The position numbers and the translations under genes are program-made. The notes under the pieces were generated by a model, which worked only from the letters and a program-made list of their open reading frames with translations, did no database searches and was not told where the DNA came from. From NCBI RefSeq assembly GCF_000622225.1, contig NZ_JHWD01000011.1, forward strand, positions 64,895-128,894: a stretch of 64,000 nt of DNA, read 5' to 3'. Shown one piece after another: positions 43,575 through 53,306 of the stretch (positions are counted from its first letter, which is position 1; every line of letters begins with the position of its first letter). This DNA comes from Roseomonas mucosa ATCC BAA-692 (lineage in GTDB: Bacteria > Pseudomonadota > Alphaproteobacteria > Acetobacterales > Acetobacteraceae).

Positions 43575-45341
43575 TCACGCCTGCACCAGGGGGCCAGGGT
43601 TCTTCAGGTACTGCTCGGTGATCGCCTTGACGGACCAGTAGGTCATGGCGCCGATCATGCTGGTCGGGTTGCCCTGGAAGTTCTGCGGGAAGGCATTGCC
43701 GCCGGGGACGAAGACGTTGTGCACGTCCCAGCTCTGCAGGTAGCGGTTGATGGCGGAATCCACCGGCGTCTCGCCCGCCACGGCGCCGCCGACGTTGTGC
43801 GTGGAGATGTAGGGCCGCGTGTCCCAGTGCGAATCCATCTTCAGGAAGCTCTCGGTGAAGCTGTCCGGATTCAGCTCCTTCGTGATCTCCAGCACGCGCT
43901 CGCGCAGGAAGCGCTGCAGCTTCAGCTCGTTCTCCTTCCAGTCGAAGGTGATGCGCAGCAGCGGCTGGCCGTAGGGGTCCTTGTAGGTCGGGTCGAGGTC
44001 CAGGTAGTTGCCGCGGTAGGACATGCAGGTCGTCGAGATGCTGACCTTCATGGAATGCCCGTACCAGTCCTTCATCGCCTTCTTCCAGCCGGCGCCCCAG
44101 GCGGGGGTCCCGGCGGGCAGCGAGGCGCCGATCGGCGCGCCGCCGGCCTGGGAGCTGTGCAGCTTCGCACCGCCGATGAAGCCATAGGGCGCGGCGTCGA
44201 AGTTGCCGGGCGAGAAGTCGTTGATCATCTGCCCCGTCGGCCCGGCGGCGACGAAGGGGTTGAAGTGCTTGTCCTTGTAGAAGAGCGTCGTGCCGCCGTT
44301 GCTCAGGAAGGCATAGTTGCGGCCGACCACACCCTCGCCCGTATGGGGGTCGTAGGGCGTGCCGATGCCGGACAGCAGCATCAGGCGCACGTTGTTGTAC
44401 TGGAAGGTGCTGAGGATGACGATGCTGGCGGGCTGGAAGACTTCCTGTCCCTGCTCGTCGATATAGGTCACGCCCTTGGCGGTCTTGCGGTCGTCGTGCA
44501 GGTCCACGCGGAGGACATGGGCGTTGACCTCGTAGGAGAAGTTCGGCAGGCGCCGCGCCGCGTCCAGGATGGTCGTCTGCGGCGAGGCCTTGGAGTAGTT
44601 CAGGCAGTAGTAGTCGCTGCAGAAGCCGCAGTAGTTGCAGGGCGCGATCTGCACGCCGTAGGGGTTGGTGTGGGGCCCTGAAGCCGCGGCGGAGGGGTTC
44701 GGGAAGGGATGGTAGCCCTTCTTCCGCGCCGCCTCGGCGAACATCGTGTTGTTCAGCGTATCCTTCAGCGGCGGCATGGGAAAGGGATTCGAGCGCGGCC
44801 CCTCGAAGGGATCGCCGCCTTCCATGATCTGGCCGCGCAGGTTCCCCGTGGCGCCGGAGGCGCCGCAGACCTTGTCGAAATGGTCCATGAAGGGCTCCAT
44901 TTCCTCCCAGGTGAAGGGGAAGTCCTGGATCTGCAGGTCCTCCTGCAACTGGCCGGGCTTGTAGGCCTGGTCGACGAAGGTCTTGAGCTTCAGGTCCGTG
45001 GGCGTCGGACGGATCAGCACGCCGGTCCAGTGAACGCCGGCGCCGCCGACGCCGTTGCCGGGCTTGAAGGCGCCCCAGGTGCGGGTCGGCAGCGCGACCT
45101 CGTCGGTGTTGTGCCGCACCGTCGTCGCCATCTGGCGCGGGCGGGCGAAGACCTTCTGGCGGATGGAATAGGCGAGCTGGTCGGCAGGCTTGGGGTAGAG
45201 GTGGCCGGCATTGGTCCGCTCGGGACCGCTTTCGAGGGCGCGGACCTTGAGACCGGCGCGGGCCAGCTCGATGCTCATGATCGAACCGGACCAGCCCAGT
45301 CCGACAACCACCGCATCGACGGCGTCCTTGACGATAGCCAT
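43575..45341 (-). CDS. GMC-family flavoprotein, large subunit of gluconate 2-dehydrogenase-type enzyme
   Basis: 588 residues. The FAD Rossmann motif is VVVGLGWSGSIMSIELARAG at the N-terminus, then NGVGGAGVHWTGVL and a C-terminal GMC_oxred_C domain with YISTHNVGGAVAGETPVDSA and NVFVPGGNAFPQNFQGNPTS. A cysteine-rich segment NYCGFCSDYYCLNYSK may bind a 3Fe-4S cluster, as known for FAD-glucose dehydrogenase relatives. No signal peptide, so export would need the Tat small subunit encoded just upstream. That small-subunit gene has a stop codon, which makes function of the complex doubtful. Confidence 0.93.
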   Translation of the reverse strand: MAIVKDAVDAVVVGLGWSGSIMSIELARAGLKVRALESGPERTNAGHLYPKPADQLAYSIRQKVFARPRQMATTVRHNTDEVALPTRTWGAFKPGNGVGGAGVHWTGVLIRPTPTDLKLKTFVDQAYKPGQLQEDLQIQDFPFTWEEMEPFMDHFDKVCGASGATGNLRGQIMEGGDPFEGPRSNPFPMPPLKDTLNNTMFAEAARKKGYHPFPNPSAAASGPHTNPYGVQIAPCNYCGFCSDYYCLNYSKASPQTTILDAARRLPNFSYEVNAHVLRVDLHDDRKTAKGVTYIDEQGQEVFQPASIVILSTFQYNNVRLMLLSGIGTPYDPHTGEGVVGRNYAFLSNGGTTLFYKDKHFNPFVAAGPTGQMINDFSPGNFDAAPYGFIGGAKLHSSQAGGAPIGASLPAGTPAWGAGWKKAMKDWYGHSMKVSISTTCMSYRGNYLDLDPTYKDPYGQPLLRITFDWKENELKLQRFLRERVLEITKELNPDSFTESFLKMDSHWDTRPYISTHNVGGAVAGETPVDSAINRYLQSWDVHNVFVPGGNAFPQNFQGNPTSMIGAMTYWSVKAITEQYLKNPGPLVQA

Positions 45342-45388
45342 GGGAAAAATCCTAGCGGGAGGGGCGCGTCACCGGAGGTGGGCGGGGA

Positions 45389-46132
45389 TCAGGCGCGTTC
45401 GCCCATGATGCTGACCGGGCCGAGCGGGTAGCGGACATTGTGCTGCCCCACCCATTCGAGGAAGCTGGCGCGGGCCCCGGGGAAGTTGATCATCTTCCAC
45501 GCCGCCATGCCCTTGTTGCCGCCATACATCGGGTCGGAGAGATAGCCTTCCCGGGTGTTGCCCAGCAGGAAGGAGAAGAAATCCGCGGCCTTGAGCAGGG
45601 GCTCGCCGAAATCCGGGAAGTGGATCTCGCCGTGCTCCAGCTTCGTCAGCACCGCGTCGCGCGTGGCGTCGTCGAGCGCCTCGAAGCCCTTCTGGTAGGT
45701 CTTCTGGCAGAAGGCCCCGGTGGCGCGGATGCCGCGGCGTTAGATCTCCTGCGGCGCGTAGGGAAGCTGGAAGCCCATCAGCGCCGGGGCGTCCGGGTGG
45801 AAGGGGCCCTCCATGTACCAGTCCGCCGCCTGGCCATAGGATCCGTTCAGCTCCTGGTCGATGAAGATGGGCACGTTGGTGTCCAGCGCGCCGGGGCCTT
45901 CCGGATCGGAAGGGATCAGCCGGTCGCAGGCGGCCTTCACGAAGTTCCATTCGTCGCCCGAGAAGAAGACGGGCTTGTAGCTGTCGAGGGCGGGGGCGAG
46001 ACGCTCCGCCGCCTCGGCCGCCGGCAGTCGCGGGAAAGAGGCTCCCAGGGTGGCCCCGAGGGCGGCCGCCGGGAGGGCGAGGGCGGTGGAGAGAAGGAAA
46101 TGACGACGCAGCGTCATGTGACCTGTCGACAT
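45389..46132 (-). pseudogene. Gluconate 2-dehydrogenase subunit 3 (Tat-signal small subunit), interrupted by an in-frame TAA
   Basis: One reading frame of 248 codons encodes the family, but codon 131 is TAA (45740-45742). Before it: Tat-like signal (TLRRHFLLSTALALPAAALG), VFFSGDEWNFVKAACDRLIP, FIDQELNGSYGQAADWYMEG and QLPYAPQEI. After it, in the same frame: RRGIRATGAFCQKTYQKGFE, FFSFLLGNTREGYLSDPMYG, KMINFPGA and ending SIMGERA. Family members usually have Tyr at the stop position (TAC or TAT), so one substitution explains it. This could be a true nonsense mutation, read-through or a sequencing error. The subunit normally carries the GMC partner through the Tat system. Confidence 0.85.
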
Positions 46133-46138
46133 GCGGGA

Positions 46139-46330
46139 TCCCTGGCCGGAAAGGCGTTTTGAGGTCGGCCTATTCGCCCCGCCTTTCCCCTGTCAATCGT
46201 TAATAAGCAGCCACACCGTATCGTAAAGAAAACATCCGAACGAAACCGCAGACCATGGTGAGTGAAACAAGAACATTAATAATCGTACATGAACGTTACA
46301 CTATTTTGACTTACACATGATTTCCTGGCC
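46139..46330 (-). promoter_or_regulatory. AT-rich promoter/operator region of the dehydrogenase operon
   Basis: A sharp drop in GC in the 192 bases upstream of the small-subunit gene. On the minus strand TTGACA (46191-46196) and AATAGG (46169-46174) with a 16-base spacer could be a promoter. Further upstream, GTGTAA occurs twice in 15-base register (46296-46301 and 46311-46316), with a partial dyad around AACGTTCATGTACG. These could be operator half-sites. Confidence 0.4.
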
Positions 46331-46462
46331 TGCACGGGCCGCACATTCCGCCCGCCCGCGCGGGGATGGGATACTTTCCCCGCTCGTCACGTCACCCCAT
46401 CGGTCGCCGCGGCGGCCATGGCCGGGCCGTCGCGGCGCCTCTCCAGGACGGTCCGGCCTGCT

Positions 46463-47383
46463 TCAGGGACCCTTCGCGGCAACGATGGCCGCGGCGACCT
46501 CGGCCAGGGCCGCATCGCGTTCCGTGCTTGGTGCCGTGCCGCCGGTGGAATAGGCGGCGACCAGGATCGGCGCGCTTTCCCCTGGCGGCCAGAGCAGGCC
46601 GGCATCGTTGTTGGTGCCCCTCTCGCCCACGCCGGTCTTGTCGCCCGCCTGCCAGCCGCCCGGCAGACCGGCGCGCAGGCGCTTGTCGCCCGTCTTGTTG
46701 GCGCGCAGCCAGCCGGTCAGATGCGCCTGCCCGCCCACCGACAGCGCCTCGCCCAGCGTCACCCTTTGCAGGCTGGCCAGCATCGCCGCCGGGCTGGTGG
46801 TGTCGCGCGGGTCGCCCGGCTCCGCCTCGTTCAGCGCGGTCTCCCAGCGGTCGAGGCGCGTCACCGTGTCGCCGATGGAGCGCAGCCATGCGGTCAGCCC
46901 CGCCGGACCGCCGATCTGCTCCAGCATCAGGTTGCCGGCGGTGTTGTCGCTCAGCGTGACCGCGGCCTCGCAGATCGCGGCCAGGGTCATGCCTTCCTCG
47001 CCTGCGTGCTTCTCCGTCTCGGGAGAGTAGGCCACCAGCTTCTCCCGCCCGTAGCGGATGCGCTGGTCCAGCCGCGCCTGCCCGGCATCGACCCGGGACA
47101 GGACGGCGGCGGCGGCCAGGAGCTTGAAGGTGCTGGTGAGGGGGAAGCGCTCCGCCTCGCGATGGCCCGCCCGCTGGCCGGTGGCGGTGTCGAGCACGGC
47201 GACGCCGAGCCGCCCGCCGACCCGCCGCTCGATTCCGGCGAAAACCGCCGGCAGGGCGCTGAAACCGGCCCCTGCCTGCCCCTTCCCGGCGCCCGAAGCC
47301 GCCCGGGCACCGGAAGGCCCCGCCGCCATCATGCCGAGGCCCAGCGCCGCCATGGCGCCCATGCCCATCCGCCTGCCGATCAT
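46463..47383 (-). CDS. Class A beta-lactamase
   Basis: 306 residues. All class A active-site motifs are present: S84-T-F-K87 (Ambler 70-73), S145-D-N (130-132), E181-TALN (Glu166 region), and K249-T-G (234-236) followed by VGERGTNND. PGDPRDTTSPAAM is the usual omega-loop follow-on. The N-terminus IGRRMGMGAMAALGLGMMAA is a probable Tat or Sec signal, placing the enzyme in the periplasm. ATG 47383 is set by the signal peptide. The divergent AmpR-type gene 105 bases away suggests induction by cell-wall fragments. Spectrum cannot be told from sequence alone. Confidence 0.95.
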   Translation of the reverse strand: MIGRRMGMGAMAALGLGMMAAGPSGARAASGAGKGQAGAGFSALPAVFAGIERRVGGRLGVAVLDTATGQRAGHREAERFPLTSTFKLLAAAAVLSRVDAGQARLDQRIRYGREKLVAYSPETEKHAGEEGMTLAAICEAAVTLSDNTAGNLMLEQIGGPAGLTAWLRSIGDTVTRLDRWETALNEAEPGDPRDTTSPAAMLASLQRVTLGEALSVGGQAHLTGWLRANKTGDKRLRAGLPGGWQAGDKTGVGERGTNNDAGLLWPPGESAPILVAAYSTGGTAPSTERDAALAEVAAAIVAAKGP

Positions 47384-47444
47384 GTGCCGCTCCCCTCTGT
47401 GCTGGCGGGCGGAGATTGCGCAGGGAGCCGCGACCCGGCAAACG

Positions 47445-47459
47445 ATCGTTTCTTGCGAT
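47445..47459. promoter_or_regulatory. LysR-type box in the bla-ampR intergenic region
   Basis: ATCG-TTTCTTG-CGAT is a symmetric dyad in which T and A are separated by 11 bases, as in AmpR/LysR boxes. It lies 61 bases from the beta-lactamase start and 29 from the ampR start, next to AAACGATCGTTT. This is the expected place for control of both genes. Confidence 0.6.
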
Positions 47460-47488
47460 TGCCCCAAGAAAAACTAAAGGGTCCGGCC

Positions 47489-48364
47489 ATGTTGCCCTCG
47501 CAGCTTCCACTCAACGCGCTGCGTGCCTTCGAGGCCGCTGCCCGGCATCTAAGTCTGACAAGGGCCGGGCTGGAGCTGCGCGTCACCCAGGCGGCGGTCA
47601 GCCATCAGGTGAAGAGCCTTGAGGAAATCTTGGGAGTGACCCTGTTCCGCCGCCTGCCGCGCGGCCTCGCCCTGACCGAGGAGGGCGAGGCGCTGCTGCC
47701 GGTGCTGACCGAGGCCTTCCGGCGGATCTCCGGCACACTGGAACGCTTCGCGGGCGGGCGGTTGCGGGAGGTGCTGACGCTCGGCGCCGTAGGCACCTTC
47801 GTCACCGGCTGGCTGCTGCCGCGCCTGCCCCGCTTCCGCGCGGCGCATCCCTTCGTGGACCTGCGGCTGCTGACCAACAACAACCGCGTGGACCTCGCGG
47901 GCGAGGGGCTGGACTGCGCCATCCGCTTCGGCGACGGCGCCTGGCACGGGGCGGAGGCGGTGCGGCTGCTGGCGGCGCCGCTCTCGCCGCTCTGCGCCCC
48001 CGCCCTGGCCTGGCGGCTGCGCCAGCCGGCGGACCTGCTGCCGGAGGTGCTGCTGCGCTCCTACCGCGTCGATGAATGGGAGTGCTGGTTCGCCGCGGCG
48101 GGCCTGCCCCCGCCGGCCATCCGGGGCTTCGTCTTCGATTCCTCGCTGACCATGGCGGAGGCAGCGGCCCAGGGCGTGGGCGTCGCCCTGCTGCCGGCAC
48201 GGATGTTCGAGCACGACCTGCGCGCCGGACGGCTGGCGCGGCCCTTCGCCACAGAGGTCACCCTGGGCGAATACTGGCTGACCCGGCTGAAATCCCGCAC
48301 CGAGACGGCGGCCCAGGCGGCGTTCCGGGAATGGCTGCTGGAGGAGGTGGCGTGGCCGGAGTGA
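47489..48364 (+). CDS. ampR: AmpR-type LysR regulator of the beta-lactamase
   Basis: 291 residues starting LPLNALRAFEAAARHLSLTR, followed by AGLELRVTQAAVSHQVKSLE, very close to the AmpR/GcvA-type helix-turn-helix. The effector domain has TLGAVGTFVTGWLLPRLPRF, NNNRVDLAGEGLDCAIRFGD and SLTMAEAAAQGVGVALLPA. AmpR senses muropeptides in the cytoplasm and switches on bla. ATG 47489 has AAAGGG 8 bases upstream. Divergent layout with a class A gene is the classic pairing. Confidence 0.93.
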   Translation: MLPSQLPLNALRAFEAAARHLSLTRAGLELRVTQAAVSHQVKSLEEILGVTLFRRLPRGLALTEEGEALLPVLTEAFRRISGTLERFAGGRLREVLTLGAVGTFVTGWLLPRLPRFRAAHPFVDLRLLTNNNRVDLAGEGLDCAIRFGDGAWHGAEAVRLLAAPLSPLCAPALAWRLRQPADLLPEVLLRSYRVDEWECWFAAAGLPPPAIRGFVFDSSLTMAEAAAQGVGVALLPARMFEHDLRAGRLARPFATEVTLGEYWLTRLKSRTETAAQAAFREWLLEEVAWPE

Positions 48365-48384
48365 CAGCTTCCGCGGCCGGCCCC

Positions 48385-48700
48385 GGGGGAGAGGCGCCGC
48401 CTCTCCCGCCGGACCCCCTCTCCGCCGGGGACCGAAGCCGGTCCCCGGACCCCGGGCTTTCGTGGGTTCCCGTGGTTGTCGTCAGTCTTCGCCCTGATCC
48501 CTGGGAGCAGGTGGCAGCGCGGGGCTGCCGAAAGGAAGAAAGGCACCCTGTCCGCGTGGGTGGCACCGGCAGCCTGCCGGAGAGCCATGCTCCCCGGCGA
48601 GATCCGGCATCAGCGGGCGCCAGCGAACGGGAGGTCCAGGACCCTCAGGGTCCTGGCGGATGGGGGGTTACGGGGGCGAAGGCGGAGCCTTCCCCCCGGG
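48385..48700 (+). repeat. Modular palindromic element, full-length copy (P1-P2-P3-P4-P5)
   Basis: About 316 bp with five hairpin modules in order: P1 48387-48407 (GGGAGAGGC-GCC-GCCTC core), P2 48425-48448 (10-bp arms CCGGGGACCG, loop AAGC), P3 48576-48598, P4 48636-48656 (perfect CCAGGACCC palindrome) and P5 about 48672-48699 (GGGGGCGAAGGCGGAGCC core). It matches the inverse complement of 58390-58705 nearly end to end, including linkers such as CTTTCGTGGGTTCCCGTGG. It lies between convergent ampR and an MFS gene. No ORF of note. Confidence 0.9.
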
Positions 48701-48716
48701 CTACGAGCGCCGCCTT

Positions 48717-49925
48717 CTAGGCCTGTGGCGCCGGACGGCGGGCATGGGCCAGCCAGAGCCCGACCAGGAGGATGCCGGCGGCGCAGACGGCGAGGCTGGG
48801 GAGTGTGCCGATCCAAGCCTGGGCGGCGCCGAAGAGTGCCGGGCCCAGCGACTGGCCGAGGAAGAAGCTGCAGGCATGCAGCGCCATGGCGGAGCCGCGG
48901 GCCTTGGGCGCGACCTCGGTGACGCGGACCTGGATGCTGTTGTGCAGCATGAAGTAGCCGAGGCCGAGCAGCAGCGTTCCCGCCAGCACCGCCGGCAGTG
49001 CCCCGGCCAGGCCGACCAGCAGCAGGCCGCAGCCGGCGAGCGCGCCGCCGAAGCGCATCATGTTCGGCTGGCCGATGCCACGGACCAGCAGGGGCGCCAG
49101 GCCGGCATAGGCGAAGCCGCCCAGGCCGAAGATGCCGAGCGCCATCCCGGCCTCCGCCGTGCCGCCGAGGCCGCGCAGGTCGAGAAGCGCGGCGAGGAAG
49201 GGGAACATGCTGAAGACCAGCAGCCCCTCCGCCGCCACGCCGGCGAAGAGGCGCAGCGCCCTGGGATTGGAGAGGATGCTCTTGTAGTGGCTGAGCGCGA
49301 CGGAAAGGTCGAAGCGCCGGGCGGGCGGGGCCGGATGGCGCCGGCTGTCGCGCCACAGCACCACCGCGCCCACCAGCACCACCACGCCGCAGGCGGCGAG
49401 GATGCCGCGCCAGCCGAGATGGACCGCCAGGAAGCCCGAGAGCGCGCCGCCCGCCACCTGTCCGCCGATGGTCCAGGCCATGAAGCGGCTCATCGCCACC
49501 TGGCGCTCCGCCATCGGCACGCTGTCGCCGAAGGTGGCGAGCGCCAGGGGGGTGATGCCGCCCGCCGCCGCCCCGGCCAGGATGCGCGCCACGAAAAGCG
49601 TGGGCAGGCTGGGGGCCAGCGCGCCGAAGCCCAGGGCCAGGACCAGCAGGCTGGCGCAGAGGATCATGACCAGGCGCTTGCCCAGCGCGTCGCCGATGGG
49701 GCCGAGGATGGGCTGGATCAGCGCATAGGGCAGCGCGAAGGCCGAGGCGAGCAGGGCCGTGCGCTCGACGGTGGTGTTGAAATCCGCCGCGACGTTGACC
49801 AGCAGCGGGTCCAGCGCCCGGGTGGTGAGGGCGGAGGAGAAGCCGGCGAGGCCCAGGACGAAGACCAGGTGGCCGACCTGCGCGGCGGTAGGAGCCGTGG
49901 GCGCGGCGGGTGGGGTGTCTGACAT
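48717..49925 (-). CDS. MFS transporter
   Basis: 402 residues with about 12 hydrophobic segments. It has the MFS loop 2-3 motif GPIGDALGKRLVMILCASLL and SRFMAWTIGGQVAGGALSGF. It is probably a drug or metabolite exporter of the Bcr/AraJ-like type, but I cannot name the substrate. The start MSDTPPAAPTAPTAA at 49925 is used. It is transcribed away from acs (same strand, 129 bases after acs would end) and ends beside a large palindromic element. Confidence 0.85.
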   Translation of the reverse strand: MSDTPPAAPTAPTAAQVGHLVFVLGLAGFSSALTTRALDPLLVNVAADFNTTVERTALLASAFALPYALIQPILGPIGDALGKRLVMILCASLLVLALGFGALAPSLPTLFVARILAGAAAGGITPLALATFGDSVPMAERQVAMSRFMAWTIGGQVAGGALSGFLAVHLGWRGILAACGVVVLVGAVVLWRDSRRHPAPPARRFDLSVALSHYKSILSNPRALRLFAGVAAEGLLVFSMFPFLAALLDLRGLGGTAEAGMALGIFGLGGFAYAGLAPLLVRGIGQPNMMRFGGALAGCGLLLVGLAGALPAVLAGTLLLGLGYFMLHNSIQVRVTEVAPKARGSAMALHACSFFLGQSLGPALFGAAQAWIGTLPSLAVCAAGILLVGLWLAHARRPAPQA

Positions 49926-50020
49926 GCGCCCGCCATCCTGCGCAGGGCGGCGGCGGGCGCAACTGCCCGGAGGCGAGAAAGAGGGCGGGAGGCCGGCTCC
50001 GCCGCGGGCGGGACGCGGGT

Positions 50021-50048
50021 TTCCGGGGGCGGCCGCCCGCCCCCGGAA
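50021..50048 (-). terminator. 12-bp-stem hairpin after acsA
   Basis: TTCCGGGGGCGG (50021-50032) and CCGCCCCCGGAA (50037-50048) pair perfectly around CCGC, 6 bases past the acsA stop. No U-tract. Likely 3'-end hairpin of the acsA transcript. Confidence 0.6.
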
Positions 50049-50054
50049 GGAGTC

Positions 50055-51989
<1,935 letters not shown>

Positions 51990-52101
51990 CATTTCACTCC
52001 CAACATCCAGGCGCCCCGTTGGGGGCGTTTGCAGCGAATTGGGACGTGGTGCGGCGGCGCCGTCAAGCGATGCGGAGGAACGTTCCCTCCTCCCGCCCGG
52101 T

Positions 52102-52127
52102 GGAATGGCGCAGAATTGCGCCATTCC
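52102..52127. promoter_or_regulatory. 11-bp-arm hairpin upstream of acsA
   Basis: GGAATGGCGCA-GAAT-TGCGCCATTCC is a perfect dyad 113 bases upstream of the acsA ATG and 83 bases past the end of the Pro/His-rich gene. It could end that gene's transcript or be an operator for acsA. The dyad GGAACGTTCC nearby (about 52077-52086) is a second candidate. Confidence 0.4.
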
Positions 52128-52209
52128 GGCATCAAAACTGACTGGGACCCTCCGGCGGGGTTTCCGGAACGCGCTTCCCGGCGGTCCGGGGGGAATGCCG
52201 GGAAGGGGA

Positions 52210-52515
52210 TCAGCGCCAGTAGTGCCGGGGCGGCGGGGCGTAGCCATAGCGCGGCGGGGGCGGGCGGTGCCAGTGCGGGGGCGGCGGAGGCGGGCGGTGC
52301 CAATGCCGGGGCGGCGGACGCCAGCGGCGCGGCGGCGGCCCGTGCCAGCGGGGCGGCGGCGGGGCGTAGTAGTACTGAACCGGATGCAGAAGGCCGGCGG
52401 GCCATGCCTCCGGCGCCACGGTCACCGGGGCGGGCGCCGCCTGCGCCTCCCCGGCCGCGAGGGCGGTCACGGAAAGCAGCGGGGCCAGCAGGGCGGCGTA
52501 GAGCAGTTTGCGCAT
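52210..52515 (-). CDS. Small secreted Pro/His/Trp/Arg-rich protein
   Basis: 101 residues. A clear signal peptide ([20 protein letters not shown]) ends around AQA. The mature 75 residues are a low-complexity chain of PPP, HWH, RW and RYGYAPPP blocks ([20 protein letters not shown]). About a third is proline, with frequent His, Trp and Arg. There is no family I can name. Such sequences may bind metals, RNA or cell-wall polymers, or be surface adhesins; all inference. It is followed by the acsA gene and preceded by another low-complexity secreted protein gene. Confidence 0.7.
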   Translation of the reverse strand: MRKLLYAALLAPLLSVTALAAGEAQAAPAPVTVAPEAWPAGLLHPVQYYYAPPPPRWHGPPPRRWRPPPRHWHRPPPPPPHWHRPPPPRYGYAPPPRHYWR

Positions 52516-52596
52516 GGGACGTCTTCGATCCTTCTGCGGAAGCGGGTGGCGGGAAAGGGCCGGCGCGGCCTCCCGTGACGGCGCCGGCCCGGTGGT

Positions 52597-53103
52597 TCAG
52601 TTCACGCGGGTGGCGGGGGCCTCCGTGGCGGGGCCGGGGGCCGGCTGGCTGCGGGCGACCTGTCCGGGCGCCTTGCCGGCGGGCGCCTGCCCGGCTTCCG
52701 GCGCCTGTTCCGCCGCATGGGACGACAGGCTGGCCTTGCCGGAACGGTGATGCTTCGCCGTGGCGGCATGGCCTTCCGCCTTTGCGGCCTCCGGGGTGCC
52801 GGCGGGGCTGGCGGCCTCATGGCGCGTGGCGTGACGCGCGCCGCCGGCATGGTCGGTGTGGACCACGGGGGTCTTCGCGGTGCTGGTGGCATGGGCCCGC
52901 GGCTGCGAGCCGGGCTGGGCCTGCGAGGGGGCCGTGGCGGCGGTGGCCGCCGGCCCGGCCACGGTGCCGGGCGCCGTCCCGGCCGCTGGACCCTGGACCG
53001 CCCCTTGGACCGCCCCCTGGACCGTCCCTTGGGCCATGGCCATGCCGGCGGAACCGAGCAGCAGGGCGGAGAACAGCAGGCTGGCACGGAACGTCTTGCG
53101 CAA
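52597..53103 (-). CDS. Secreted Ala/Gly/His-rich low-complexity protein (TTG start)
   Basis: 168 residues when started at TTG 53103, which has GGAGG 5 bases upstream; an ATG much further upstream gives non-protein-like sequence. Signal peptide RKTFRASLLFSALLLGSAGM ends AMA. The mature part has GTVQGAVQGAVQG-type repeats, then an Ala/His/Lys-rich segment (TPEAAKAEGHAATAKHHRSG). No known domain. It ends 82 bases upstream of the Pro/His-rich gene's start, so the two could form one unit. Confidence 0.6.
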   Translation of the reverse strand: MRKTFRASLLFSALLLGSAGMAMAQGTVQGAVQGAVQGPAAGTAPGTVAGPAATAATAPSQAQPGSQPRAHATSTAKTPVVHTDHAGGARHATRHEAASPAGTPEAAKAEGHAATAKHHRSGKASLSSHAAEQAPEAGQAPAGKAPGQVARSQPAPGPATEAPATRVN

Positions 53104-53306
53104 TGGGGCCTCCTCTGGGCTGGTGAGCGCAGGAGGAAGAGGACACCCGCCACAGGGCAGGTCTCGGGCGTCCCCGGGGAATCTCTGGGGCGGAAGCGGC
53201 GGCTTCGTGGCCGGTGTGACAGGCTGCAACATGGGGCCTGGCGGCCGGGGCTTTGCCCCGCCCCGCTCCGTGACCAGGGCCGGAGGACCCGCGCCGGCGA
53301 CGCGTG

